From Phoronis australis (lineage: Eukaryota; Phoronida; Phoronidae), in the NCBI GenBank assembly GCA_002633005.1, contig NMRA01000160.1, forward strand, positions 207,640 to 271,639: a stretch of DNA of 64,000 bases, written 5' to 3'. The notes under the pieces are model-generated. The model was given only the letters and a program-made list of their open reading frames with translations. It ran no database searches and was not told the DNA's origin. Within the stretch, counting starts at the first letter, position 1; every line of letters starts with the position of its first letter. This document shows positions 11,640 to 24,292 of this stretch, piece after piece. The position numbers were made by a program, and so were the translations under genes.

Positions 11640-12360
11640 TTCACCGTAGGTGAACACGTCCATTCTAATTCCTCCTGCGACATCCCAAAATTCCCTGGCT
11701 TTACGAGTTCACAACACTCAGGAACACCATTAAGCTATGGACTCTCGGGAAAATGTCCAATTCTGGCTAACTTCGGAAAATCACATCTCAAAAATGGATC
11801 ATCAGGTTAAAATTAGACTTCCAGATGCAAACTCGGCTTTATTAACTGTTCTCTAAAACAATGTTAGGAATTATAAGCAAAGAATTATCAATAACAACAG
11901 AATTATGTACCACTAAGAATTGTTTTTAAAATGCTTCACTTCTGTATGAGGAGCTATCAAAAAGTAGGACTTTAATGAGTTTTATGAACGAACTCAAGTT
12001 ACATGAAATGAAAACGAAATAGTTTAAGGAAATTTAAACGGCGTTTCTTGAGATTTCATCTTGAACATTAAATATCAAATGAAATTTGGCCATTTTATTG
12101 ATACCCCCTTATTTTGATATGACTATATACCTTTCTTATTGTACAAATTTTAATTAAGACGTGGCCACATCACCCAATTAATGACACACCTGGTAAAAGG
12201 TAGCAAATCAAATTTTATAGGTTTTCCACCTACTTTTACCAAGTTAAAATCTTAGTTTTGTCTATATTTAGCTAAACTAACCAAACTGTCTGACAAAGTT
12301 TGCATAACCGTAGGTACTAATTAAAAATTTACATAATTTGCTAGATCCCCCACCGAGAAG
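11640..12360 (-). repeat. Dispersed repeat family copy (minus orientation)
   Basis: Its reverse complement follows 19200-19620 in order: GAGATTTCATCTTGAACATT with the facing GAAATTTGG(C/T)CAT motif, an AAACGAAAT block, a (G/A)GCTATCAAAAA block, TTCTGTAT and (A/T)GGCTAACTT. Both copies also border an AATTAAG/AATTGCGTCNNGTGGCCA motif. Similarity is clear over several hundred bases but divergent. Confidence 0.65.
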
Positions 12361-12744
12361 TTTTCAACATTCTCATTTTAAATGCCCTCAGTTCTGATGC
12401 ACTCTTGGCTGAACAACTACTCCAAGAATTTTTAATGTCAGGATTTAAACACCCAGGACATCAGCCTCAACAGATGGTAATCATTCATGATTGAGGTGAT
12501 CAGCAGTTAACTTTCCACATCCAGTCATAAGTTAAATTAAGAATGTTTTATTTTCATAGTCCAGCTAAAAATATTTTCAAGTTTTATTAACGCTTTAAGG
12601 ACTTGTCCACGGCGACAATAAGGTTCAGATTTGGGTAACAGGGCTTGGAATGACCAATGACAAAAACAAGAGCAACACAAAGCGTTGAAATGCACCCACC
12701 AATGCGCCACAAACGGTGTGCTTCTAGAGGTGTTTATTTGTATC

Positions 12745-13530
12745 ATAAAAATGGCAATTAGATGGCTCAGAATACATTGAGTAGAACACATCCGAAAATA
12801 AATGCCAGCCTCTGTCTTCCCATCAGGGACACACCTCCAAATTTTAGCAATGATCCTTCAAGTGGTTAGGTGGATGGAGGGAAATGTCAAAAACAAACTT
12901 AAAATGTTAAAATGGCTACAGAGTGGCACAGAATACATCAAATCTGCCCGAAAATGAGAAGGCGCCATCGTCTCCTTAATATAAACCTATTTATTAAATT
13001 CCATAAAAACCTGCCAAGTTTAGGCACAAAAACAATTGCCACTAGGAGACGCCACAGTAATCGTAGTCATCGGAAAATCATCATCAATTGTCCACTACAC
13101 ACTAAGAACATATACACCAATTTTCACAATCATCCTTAAAGTGGTTTGGTTGATAAAGGTGCAAGTGCAAAAAAACAGGACTCGAAAACAGTACAAATGG
13201 CCACCAGGTGGCGCAAAGTACCTCAAATCCATAAGAAATCGGAAGGATAGCATCATCTCACTAATGGATGCCTATGTGCCAAATTTCATGAAAATCCGTT
13301 GAGGACCTTTGAAGATACAGAGGAAAACTTAAAAAACTAAAATTGCCACTAGGGGGCACACCGGCGGTCGGATCCGTCCAAAATGCGTTGCCATCTCCTA
13401 CTAGCTTCATAGAAACACATTTCACATATCTCATCAAGATCCTGTGATGGGTTTAGGAGATACAGCTGTGGACACCGGATGCCCAGACAGAGACGACAGC
13501 AGTATGTACCCAATAAAAAGAGGAAAATTG
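12745..13530 (+). repeat. Head-to-tail array of related dispersed-repeat units
   Basis: Three successive units begin with an AAATGGC-type motif followed by GTGGC(A/G)CA(G/A)A and ATAC/TACC-TCAAAT: at about 12748, 12909 and 13192. Units 1 and 2 share a tail with ATCCTTMAAGTGGTT. The last unit continues into the landmark series of the 4545 copy (GCCACTAGGGGGCAC, then ACAGAGACGACAGCAGTATG). Spacing is irregular (161 and 283 bp), so this is an old, eroded array. Confidence 0.65.
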
Positions 13531-15543
13531 TCCAGGCGGTGTATAGTACCAAAAATAAGAGAAATATATTTTTGTGTTGTGAAGTTTAACTGAAATAAAT
13601 GTTTTGGCATAAACAAAGTCATAATAATGATAAAAAGAAACAAAAAAGAGGAAACTGGAAATCAAAAAAGAGGAAATCCTCTTAACAGTAGAAAATTTGA
13701 AGCCCTGAGACAAACAAGAGCGACCACAAGCAAAGCTGGTCCTTCTTCATGTTTCTTTGGCCATGCAGACTCATCTAGGCACAGTCTACAGTCTCATCTG
13801 GGAACAGTCTGCAGTCTCATCTGGGCACAGTCTGCTGTCTGTGGGAGTGACGTTGATGATCACATCTTGAAATGTTGTAATTATCACGACATTTTAGCTA
13901 GATTACTTTCAATGCAATGGAGTGAAAATCAATAACACATAATTCACATCGCGTCAATAAATTTCATCAAACTGCTAAATAAACTGTGAGACCTGTGTTA
14001 TGAAACGCCGTGCGTTGCCACTTTATGTTACAAACTTGATGATGTGAATATAATATCTACACAACTGCATGTTACTGGCATCATCAGAATGTTTGCCGAA
14101 CATCTAGCAATTATTTGCATTGCAATTAAAAGTATGTTTTGCAATCTACACCTAGCCAGATTCATTTGTTTCGAACAGAGTTGGTAAGAGTTGCAACTTA
14201 CGTGGCTGTATAGCAAACCAGACGTCATTTGGCAAAACTGTTGACGCGAGGACGGAAATATACACCTGTGCCCAAGCTAGTGACTTTCACACAAAAGGCA
14301 GGTTTATTCAAGATCCAAGCACAGAAAGGAAACAACCTGCTCAAGGTTACCAAGGAGGTCTTTGCCAAGTTTGTGTACTCAGCCAAATATCTACTTAACT
14401 ATGGACTTTACATCAGTAAAAGTATCTATTTCTAAAGTAGAAAGTCTGTAGAATTAGGTCATAGTCCCAGCTCTCCTATCTTTCACCTCCGTGGCTACTT
14501 TGGGGGGCAACGGGAACTTTGCATTAAACCCATCTACAGATGATCAAAAGTCAATTTCAAAAAAGTTCACAAGAATACACTTGCACATTTAGTAATAATT
14601 TTGATTTAAAAGTTAAAAACGAGAGCGCTCGGAGGAGCGACACTTGGCGGAATTAATCGAAAAGACGACAATGAGGGAGACGACGACAATCATGACGATC
14701 AAGGCGGCAATTATGAATAACATGATAACATTCGTGTGACTAGCGGAGAAATCAAATAGAGAGCATACAATCAACTACAATAAAGAACAATAGATGGCGC
14801 AGCATGACGGTCCAGTCTACAGTAGGGCAGTGCTGGCTGGGTCAGTCTGGGTCAACTAGGCATAACCAAAACAAAGTGAACTGAAAGCCAGCCAGCTGCG
14901 TGCTTGCATAGGTGACCGAAGGAATAAACGGTATCCGAAAATCTCGAATAATTCAAAAAGTAGACGTCGTAGCGCAAAATGGAAACTATCTTCTGAAAGC
15001 CCGTTCAAAACTCTATCTAAGGTGGTAGTTTGGCAAAAATCCAAAAAAATTTTTGAGAAAATTGAAAATTTGCCATTTTTTTGAAATTCAAAGTCAAATA
15101 ACTCGAAAACGGTAAGTCTGAGAAATACGCTCTCGCAGACTTTTTGAAAGGCCATACTTCAAGGAATCCACATGCAAAAATTCACGTCATTTGCTCTTCC
15201 CGTTAAAAATGCGACACCAGAACGATTGAAACCATGTGAACATGCGCCACAGCCGCCATCTTCAAAGTCACTTCCGGTTCAATAATTTTTATAAAAGCTT
15301 ATTAAACTCAACAAACACGTGACCAGTTTGAAAGTGATTGGTTTGCAAATGCGCCCTCTACAGGAGAAAACGTTTTTGGCCATATTTCGGGGTGCGCATG
15401 CGCCACGTCCAATATTTCCGTCATCTTTGACTGGAAGTCAACAATTTTCTGCACAGTTGTAGCACATGGGTTCTAGTATAATCGTACTGATTTTCAGCCA
15501 TGTACGTCGAAAAATGCGACCTCTACGAGTATTTGACTGTGAA

Positions 15544-15587
15544 ATCGGATACAAAATGGCCGCCACATCCGCCATTTTGTATCCGAT
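15544..15587. repeat. Perfect 17-bp inverted repeat (hairpin)
   Basis: ATCGGATACAAAATGGC at 15544-15560, a 10-nt spacer, then its exact reverse complement at 15571-15587. It lies in a segment richer in CpG than its surroundings. Could be the core of a small palindromic element. Confidence 0.85.
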
Positions 15588-16918
15588 CATGACCAAAAAC
15601 AATAGCGTTCCAGAACTTCCCGATCTACATGCTGTGTGCAAATTTCGTGAAAATCTGACGAAAATTGCGGCCTGCAGAGTGCGAACAAAAAAAACTTGAT
15701 GACAGAGCAACATACTTGTCGGAATTCCGCCAAGTAAAAATAGTGTAAACAAATGTGTTAGCCACCAGGTGTCAGTGCAAAATGATCAGAACAGCCAATG
15801 AAATGCCAGGAAAATATTGTGTCCATATCTTTCCCATTCCCAAGTTGTCTGCTTCACGAATGCATTCATCAGAGGACAGCCAATTGATGTTATCCTGTTG
15901 GCTTGGCTAACTTGTTTACAGCTACTGTCTACATTGAAAAGTGTTAATTATTGGGTGGGTGGGCAAGTAACTGGCCATTACCAAGGGTTAAGGCTCACAA
16001 ACCAGCAGGCAGTAGATTGGAATTGAGGAAAGCCAAGTCAAGTGACAAGTGTCATCATACTAACATACAGTCAAGTGACCCAATTATCTGACTTGTTTTG
16101 GCACATTTTGGGTAGTTGTAAATTCTTTGCTAAAATAAAGACTTACCTTTACAGAATTGTTCTGTAACTATACCTTGTCACCGAAAGCCACATTTATGTT
16201 CTGACTGATCTTTAAAAAACACAACTAGCAAACGTTCGGAGAACCTAAATATTGGACACCACGTTTCCCCATACGCCACACCGCGGAAAACTGACTAACC
16301 AAGTAATGGCTGCGGGCACCCTGTAGCCAAATTTCAGTTCGAGTGTTTCGACATATATGCTGCTAGAACACAGCTCCATTCGCAATAAAATTATCCATAA
16401 AATGAAATCTGATGACAGAGCCAAGTCGTTTCGATGAATCAGTACAGACGACTAAAGCACATGCAATCTCACTGCAGTTTTTAGTATCTGCCTTCTTGAT
16501 ATGACACCCGTACGTGCACGGCAGGGGTTGGACTTGAGTTTAAAGACAAATGAAAAAATGAAACGGTGGCATATTGTCAGTTCAATGACATCATGTCATT
16601 GTGGAAAAAGATTTTGTTTTCAACTTTTATAACCGATTTATGCGATTGTCCATTTTAGGCCGACTTGGGGGTCTAAATAGCATCCTCTCTCGGTGAAATC
16701 AAAACGAGGCAATGCTGTAAAAAAACGAGACAGTGCTTGACATTGAATGCATTACAGCAGAACAAAAATTGGTGTCATTTAATTCTCAGATTATGCTTCA
16801 AGTAAGATTTTATAAAATGTCACTATATGTACAAACAATTCCTGGCATGTTCATTTTGTGCTTCCGCAAACAGCAGTTTTAGGACAGCTAGGACGGAGAC
16901 TGCTGAAACCATGAATTA

Positions 16919-18310
16919 TTGAATGAGTGTGTGACTTCACAAGAGACTGGCAAGACGTCTACTCCTTGTTGCATTCATGTCTCAGATTCTGCTCAAAATT
17001 CTGAGCTACTGGAATTTTCAGATATTACATGGTCTAAGGCTACTGCAAACAAATGGATCAACATTAAGAGCAAGAAAAGTATTATTGTTTTTAAGTTTTT
17101 GTGAAAAAAAAACAGAGCTATTCTATCACAATCAGTATTACAGACACTTATGGATGTATCAAAAATCGAAACAGCTCTTAAAAAGAAAAAGACCAAACTG
17201 ATGAGGGAAACGATGTTGAACCTACTAGAAAATTAAGGAGATTGTCACTCTCAGTTCCATTTAACAGTGCTCAAACAAATGTATATGTGTTTGCCACAAA
17301 TTAAAGTCCATCACAGAGAACTTCACAAACAAAAGAAAACTTGAAAAGCTAGATCCCATTTACAAACATTCACTTGTAAATAGGCCTACCTATTCTTAAT
17401 TTGAAAAACCACCATTTATGGTAAAAAAAATCTTTAGTTTAGGACAGAGAGAAATGAATTACCTTGCTTGATAAATTCACAGTATTAGCCGCCCCAATCT
17501 CAAAGATACTGGCTGTAGTTTTTACCTACATGTAAGTGATCAGCTCTGCTCTTTATGAACTTCCAAGCCTATTTTCTGACCCTTTTATGTAAAAACATGA
17601 GCTATGTTTGGAAATTGAGAAATACAAAAATGCAAATATTGCTGGTGTTCTTAAATCATTATCTTGAAAATTCAAATGGTGCTCAGATTTCAGTGTCTCA
17701 AATTTTGGAGATTCTTGAAATGGACAATTTTAAGTGTAGGAAAATTTTTACTCTTCCAATTATGTGCTATCTAAAACAGGAAGCCTCAAAAGAAATTTTA
17801 GCTCTACGATAAATAAGACACTTTTCAATTTCACACAATATCTATTGCCAAAATGACCATTCCTCAATTTTCAAAGGTTGAACTAGGGTATTTAGAATGA
17901 CAAAAATTTTTCGATGTCTTAAATTGGCAACTGTACAGTGCAATCAAAGTTAGAAATGATGCTGATTTCTCTTAATGTTTACTTTTGCTGAGCACTTGAC
18001 AAAGGGTTGCAGAGATATTTTTTAAACTTTGTCATTGAAGTTGGGCTCAACATTATTTTGTGTTTCCTGATCAACTCATGGAAGACATTGAACGACTCAT
18101 CATCAACAGTTAACAAAGCAAGGTACCACACATTCGGTTGAAATATGAGATGGAATCATCTCTGCCTCCTAATCATGATTGTTTGCTGTTACATGCCAAA
18201 AGAGCAAACTACCACTGTGCCATTCACAAACGAGTCTTGCAACAGCATGTCAGTGCACCATCTCCACTTGGTAATTCGGGTGACTTTTGGAGTAGGGTAG
18301 TCTGAATTTC
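16919..18310 (+). pseudogene. Decayed transposon-associated coding region
   Basis: A run of broken plus-strand frames with consistent coding character. Pieces include LLEFSDITWSKATANKWINI (17010 onward), RRLSLSVPFNSAQTN (17238), a fragment with NMSYVWKLRNTKMQ and QILEILEMDNFKCRK (17590-17760), and at about 18178-18295 CLLLHAKRANYHCAIHKRVL followed by QQHVSAPSPLGNSGDFWS. The last piece resembles the RANYQAxIWRRxL...PSPxGxGW signature I associate with large uncharacterised ORFs of marine invertebrate transposons. Stops and frame changes separate the pieces, so no protein is made. The exact transposon class is not recognised. Confidence 0.5.
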
Positions 18311-18829
18311 CACTGGATGACTCTGCCTTTAGCCCCCAAAAATGTCATGAAAAATGTTAATTGCAAATGTAAAAGAGTGGTTGTAGTACAAAAGTGTGCT
18401 CTTGTTTGAAGTCAGGCATGCCATGTTCAAAGTTGTGCGACTGTCAGGATTGTGAACACGGTGTCTCAAGAAACAACTTTTGAAGACACTAATGATGAAT
18501 ACAAACAATGAAGTGGATGAACAAACATAAAAAGTGTGTGCTATGCTGTTAAAAAACTTTAAATTTGTAGCCTAATGGAAAATATTTACATTTTATCGTG
18601 CTCATGGACGTCAGGACTGAGTGGTGTATGGTTCCCTGTGACAGTTGACTATGAAGTGCAATATGGAAAATGATAATTAATTGTGACAATTAATGAAAGT
18701 GATGGCAGTGAATTCATTGCAGAAACGTTGGAACTGTATGTTGTTCATATGTAGGTTGTGATATCAAATCTTTATCAAGTTCCAAATGGTTAACATTAGT
18801 ATTGTTCTTCTGGTACTTCAGAATGTAGT

Positions 18830-19620
18830 AGTATATTTTCTGGCCAACAGGAGGCGCTGCTAAAAATTTTCAATTTGTCTTTTTTGAGCAATTTTCCACC
18901 TAATGTCATAATATTTATCACTTTTCTAGTCCAGTAACTTCAAATGAACAAAATCCAACCAAATTGTCATTCAGTTTGGGTCTAGTGTTGTTGGTTTTTG
19001 AAGCTTGTTTTTTTTTGTGCAAAATTTTGCAAAAAGACAGATTTTTTAGGTTAAATTTCTCGAAATCGTGTATGTCAAACCTTTTAGATTCTTAAAATAT
19101 CGTACTTAATGACCTTAAAAATACCAAAATTATCTTGCCCCCAAAAAGTAGCCACGGAAGTAATTTTCTAGGCTTCCTAGAGTCGAATGGACTATGGCTA
19201 AACTTTGATTTTTGACTTTTTATAAACGTGCAATTAATTGCGTCGGGTGGCCATGTCTTTTTGACAAAATTTGAGCACAAAAATAAAGGTACATTGATAG
19301 CAAAACAGTATCAATAACATGACCAAATTTCATTTGATAGACATTTTCAACATGAAATCTCAAAAATGCTGTTACCGTTGTCTTAATCATTATTTCATTT
19401 TCGTTTGACGATGCTTTCAAGATTTATTCACAAAATTCATAAAAGACACAATTTTTGATAGCCCTTTATACAGAACTGAAGCGCTTTAAAAACAACTGCT
19501 AACATAGAAGAGTCCGAAAAGCATGGCACCTGAGCTTCACACAAGTCTCATCATCAACATCTGAGGTATCATTGTTCACAAGTTAGCCAAAATTGGATAT
19601 TTTTCTAAGGTCCTACATAG
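18830..19620 (+). repeat. Dispersed repeat family copy (plus orientation)
   Basis: Counterpart of 11640-12360 in opposite orientation. It includes CCCCCAAAAAGTAGCCACGG (its reverse complement recurs at about 14490-14510), AATTAATTGCGTCGGGTGGC, ATCAATAACATGACCAAATT and GAAATCTCAAAAATGCTGTT. A related piece lies at 27215-27450 (GAAATCTCAAAAACACTTGT) and a minus-oriented one at about 53330-54200. Confidence 0.65.
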
Positions 19621-20767
19621 CTTTAGCTCTCAACTCCAAGTAACTGTCGGCCGTTGTGTCCCTGAACCCCAAGTAACTTTGCACACATGGGCTGAACTGA
19701 GGTGTTTATTTTCAAAATCCCATAGATAATCCATTTATCACTGAATTTCAAAGTGTGATACACCAAAATGTAGAAAATGGAATGAACTCTAGCTGCAATT
19801 TCACCAAAATTAAAAAATCCTACTCTCTCAGGTGGTGCAGGTATGTAACACCTGAAACGCAGGTGTTTGGTTGCCAATTTGCCAATTCAATGTACCGTTT
19901 AAAGAATAAAAATGATTTATGAGTAACAGTGTCGTCGATATTCTTCAGTAACATTTCTTAAGATACATTTTCAATCATATATCACATCTTCTATTAACAT
20001 TTGAAGGCCATAAAGTGACATAAATTCGGCTATTGTTAAGTTCAACGATTCAAAATTGTCCACTTCTTTTGGGCGTTCAAATTAATTATTCTGACAATTT
20101 CACCAAATATTTCACCGATAAAGAAATGTTGAAAGCAATTAACTTGCTTATAAGAACCATCGTACACTCTAGCAGACTCCACATGTTCAGAAAATTTGCG
20201 AAGTTGTCGGAGTTCAACGATGTTTGTTTGACCCAATTACAAAATTTGCAACCTGTAAAGCCATGAAATTCAGCTTCTTTGTCGTCATCGTCAACAAACT
20301 CTGGCCAGATACCTTAGAATTCCTTTCTGGGTTATCTCATATATTAATTAAGTAAAAAGCATACAAATTATTGCCAATTTCGTCATCTGAGAAGTCTCCA
20401 TCTCAATCGCCATCGTCCCACATTTTGTATTCGTGAGTCATCGATCTAAACAACGAATCAGAAAAGCTGTTAGAAATGAAGCTACGTCTATATTTAAATT
20501 TGTGACGTGCACAAAAGAATTCCCCTAATCAACCAATCAAATACGCTGTTGCTTGAAGTTCGGCATGTAGTGAGACCGATAAAGCGGTCTACGTTGTTGA
20601 ATGGAGGTAAGTTTCAGAGACCTGCGGTGTTGAAAGGATTAAAGTTCACCTCAAATTTGAACAACGCCATTGGTTCAATGCCAGCAAAATGTTCTAGTAT
20701 TACAGAGGCATGCAATGAAGAAACAAGACAGGAGACAAAGAGAAGTACCAGCCCTACAACAGCAGGT

Positions 20768-20985
20768 GTAGGATAGAAATCTAGAGTGCGAGACAGTATG
20801 GTACCACATGTAGGACAAAAATCCAGAGTACCTACGGAAGCACATCTAGGACAGAAATCCTGAGTGCTCAACAGTTGCAAATGTAGGACAGAAATCACAA
20901 GTACTTGCCCTAGGGCAGCAGATGCAAGACAGAAATCCTGAGTATTTGACCTACGGTAGCAGATGTAGGATAAATCCAAGATGAT
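20768..20985. repeat. Degenerate minisatellite, ~35-42-bp units, 5-6 copies
   Basis: Units begin GTAGGAYAGAAATCY and are followed by GAGTRC and a variable spacer ending GCAGAT or GCACAT. The minus strand reads a repeated TxDFCP peptide, which accounts for the 138-codon frame over it. No evidence of a real gene. Confidence 0.8.
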
Positions 20986-21952
20986 GCGACGGTCAGACAC
21001 ATCAATGAGGTCAGAGATGACGGTATGCACCAGTGTGTAAAAATAGAAAGTTGTTGCGACTGATCAGCACAGAGCTTTCATCCGTTTTCTTCAAAACATA
21101 AGTAATCTTGACTATGACAAAAACTCTGCAATAGGGCACAACGTCTAAAATTTAAGACACCGGGTGTATTCTCAAATTACAGACACTGTATTGCCTGTAT
21201 CATGGCCAGAAAACAGATTTGGAGAGAGTTGAGAGATAGTTTTCTAATCATTGGCTGCTATTCCAAACAAAAGTTGTCTTGACAGTTCATTGACAGAGTT
21301 CTGGCTTAAAGCTCTAACCCCAATGTAAAATTTTCCCAGCCAATTCAAAACAGGTTTTGGCTTTTGGCAACAGCTCCAACACAACAGTCGATGTTTTTGT
21401 TCCAGAAACAGATTCTTAGGTATACTCTTTGCATGGCACGCTTCAAGTAAACTTACAACTTTGTACTGGAATCATGCTGCTTGAGTGCTGAGTTCGAGAT
21501 AAGATCAGAGACCCAGACAGTTGGCTTAAGTTGGCTAAGATGCAGATGTTTACAAATACCTTAAAATATAACACTGCACTTCCTCGGAATTTCTGCTAAG
21601 TTTAAACAAAAACAAACACAAAAATACAGAGAGATAAACCCCATGGTTCTGTTTTATCAGGCATCTGCATTTGATTATAATAACCAAACCTACACTGTGA
21701 TATTTTTTACACAAGGTTATAACTGACATAAGTCGTGGCTGCAAATTTGCACATGACCGATTATGACCAAGTCAGTCATGATTCACACGAAAAGCATTGA
21801 TTTCCCCACTTTACATAATTAAAGATGCCATAAATTTGAAATAAAGTTGTACAAGAGAAAGTAACAAATTGTAGCGAAACAACCGTTTTTAAATACAATC
21901 ATAAATTCAGGTCACCAAAAACGTGCAGAATTAGCAGTTTTCATAGACTCAC

Positions 21953-22486
21953 CGATCTGACAATGTTCACTGTCCCAGCAGATTGGTCTATTTTCTCCAT
22001 TTATCAGTCGTTTAGGGCAATGACGTGGGCAGACGTTGGCACACTCGGCTTTGTCGCGGTTCTCCTTCAAAAAGTGATTATCGCTCTTCTTAAGAACCAG
22101 TAGGTCCCAGTCAATGGTATCCAGATGGCAAAGCATGGAGTTCTTCTCAAACCGAACCGCGCCATTCTCGATCGTGGTCAGACCTGAGAGGCCCAGGTTT
22201 TGAAGGACATTCATTTCGAAGGCGACCAATGCGTAGTTGAAAAAGAGTTTGCGGCCGCGGATCACGGCCAAGTTAGGGAATATGTGGGACAAAGTTTTGA
22301 GACCATTGACGCGGTACAGGAGCAGGTAGCCCGTGATCTCACGTAGGCGAGGGAAGTGCAAGTTCTCATAGTTGCTGGGCGTGCCATAATCAATGAGCAG
22401 TATCTGCAGAAAGCCCTCGATGACCGTGCAATTGGTTAGTTTCTTGAAGTTCGACACATGATTGCGGATGTCCACGTTAAAACACA
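21953..22486 (-). CDS. INSR: Insulin/IGF-type receptor, exon 2 (L1 domain and start of cysteine-rich region)
   Basis: Encodes the first ligand-binding leucine-rich (L1) domain. It opens after a TTGCAG acceptor and closes at a GTGAGT donor (534 nt, phase 1 at both ends). Diagnostic stretches are DIRNHVSNFKKLTNCTVIEG, LQILLID, FPRLREITGYLLLYRVNGL, FPNLAVIRGRKLFFNYALV, FEMNVLQNLGL and LCHLDTIDW. These align without gaps over most of vertebrate INSR/IGF1R L1 (for example FPNLTVIRG.RLFFNYALVIFEM). The NCT near the start is a potential N-glycosylation sequon at the same place as in INSR. The exon runs into the first cysteines of the Cys-rich domain (AECANVCPRHCP, ICWDSEHCQI). It is the only exon between the 33-kb and 14-kb introns. 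Identity as insulin-type receptor is near certain; INSR versus IGF1R is not meaningful for an invertebrate single receptor. Confidence 0.97.
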
Positions 22487-23189
22487 CTGCAACGAGATAG
22501 ACATATAACATTAAACCACCAACACCGAACATGACATAAGTCTCAGGAAGTAAACATCAAAACATGCAGTGGCTTAACAAGGAATACACAACAAATGGGG
22601 GGGGGGCAAACAGAATGTTGGTGGGGACTGAAATGAGTGACAGCCTGGGTGGCACTTGATGTCATGAACAGATGCTAAATGCACTGAAATGAGTTTCAAC
22701 CTGAGGGGGACCACAGCCCTGATGTGCCCAACCTAGTGTGGCTACACCAGAGCCTACACAAGGCCCTCGCACATCTGAGGGGAAGGTGCCTGTCCTTCCT
22801 GGGAGAGAAATTTTTGGTCGAGAGGAAACCCCCTGCAGCCCTAAAATCGAGGCATTGAGAGTCCTGAAACAAGTAGCAACTCTAATTCTACAGATGTATC
22901 CAAACAATAATAGCCAAAATTGTCATTCTGTTTTTCGAAAACTGCACAACAAAATCAAAACCTCGCCAAAATGTAGCTCAAAAATTACAGCGTGAGAGAA
23001 AGAATTGTTAAAGGATTGCACTATATGGACACGGTATGTGTCTGTTCAACCACTGCAGAAAATCCACAATATTCACTGCTTCTTTTACTCAATAAGACAA
23101 GAAGTCAATAATCAAGGTGAATTGAATCTTTGCATTAATAATGATTCAGCTTGGACACTTCAGTAAAGTGATTGTGCTGTGAATGGAAG

Positions 23190-24020
23190 GCCAAAGCGGA
23201 AAAGATTCTAGGACGCAAATTTTCTATTCAAGAATTAAAAAACAGGTCAAAACATTAATTTTACTCAGCAGGACCAACAAAAAGAACTCAAAACCAGGAT
23301 TTTCACTTACTCAAAAATCAAAAAGTCTGAATCATTAGCTTCACTCCGTAAGACTAAAAAATAAACAACTCAAGAACAAAATTTATAAGGTCAGAACCCA
23401 AAATTTATAATGCCAGGACTCAAAATTGATCACCACAGGGCCGATATTTTATGGCATCAGTATCGAAAATTTATCATGCCAGGACCGAAAATTTAACACG
23501 TCAGGACCAAAATTTAACATGGCAGGAACGAAAAATTTAACACGTCCGGAAAATTTCACGCCAGGAGACCACATCATCAACCCCCCAAAGAGATAACGTC
23601 AGTAGCAGGTAGGGCTATACAAGGGCAAAGCGTTCAACAATGTGTTTCCGATGACAATTATCGTGACAATGAGGTTAAATTTCTATTGTGCCTTCCACCT
23701 TTGACAACTAAAATCAACGTGCACTTGCCAAACTAGGCTCGGACCGCCGTCTCTCTCGGAGATCTAGCTTCAAGTGAATTACGCCCATGTCAGTAGTCAC
23801 ATGCTTGCGGATGAAATTTTGTTTTGGCATAAACTTTTGTCCTGGCATGAAATTTTTTTGTCCTGGCGTGATAAATCTTCGCTCCTGACGTGTTCAATTT
23901 TGGTCCTGACATTATAAATTACTTGCCTGATTTTGAGTACATTTTTTGGTTCTGCAGAGATTTTAATTCCTAAATAGAAAATGTGTCCTGGAATTTTTCC
24001 GCTTTGGCTTTCCATAGAGC
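23190..24020. repeat. Long palindromic element with satellite-like arms
   Basis: The left end has GGCCAAAGCGGAAAAGATTC and AAATTTTCTATTCAAGAATT; the right end has the complement, GGAATTTTTCCGCTTTGGCT preceded by a TAGAAAATGTGTCC motif. Each arm is filled with short variable repeats: left arm CAGGACCGAAAATTTAACAC-like, right arm the inverse TTTTGTCCTGGC-like. The ~240-bp centre is unique. Structure fits a foldback-type or MITE element whose arms contain a short tandem repeat. Confidence 0.75.
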
Positions 24021-24292
24021 TCTGTGAGCCTGGCCAAACTCATTAGGCTGTTTGAAGTAGCCATTACCGTACCTCAATTATATCTCATGTTCATTTCTGT
24101 TAAAAATATTAAAATGAACGAGGATAAACCGGTGATCAAACGACGCGGTATGCCAAAAAACTTTTCTATGGCCACGCCTACGACAAAAAAGTAGGCAGCA
24201 GAATTTCGTTTAAATAGGTAATCATAAAATATTTCAGAATAAGGAAATCACACAAACCTTTTACAACACAAACCAAGACCTAAGTTTTAACA

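Larger units (their letters stand above)
7659..21952 (-). other. Receptor intron 2 (14.3 kb)
   Basis: Between the L1 exon and the Cys-rich exons. Contents recognised: a decayed TACCGTAA-family copy (about 7865-7975), CAGACAGAGATGACGGC-type repeats (10940-11155, 12745-13530), copies of a larger dispersed repeat (11640-12360 and 18830-19620, inverted relative to each other; partial at about 14460-14660), a perfect hairpin (15544-15587), a transposon-like pseudogene (16919-18310) and a minisatellite (20768-20985). The parts not named, including 8000-10900 and 19900-20700, show nothing I can identify. Confidence 0.7.

Noticed and set aside
20614-21030. 138-codon minus-strand frame with repeated TxDFCP peptide
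   Set aside because: Produced by a degenerate minisatellite; no conserved flanks.
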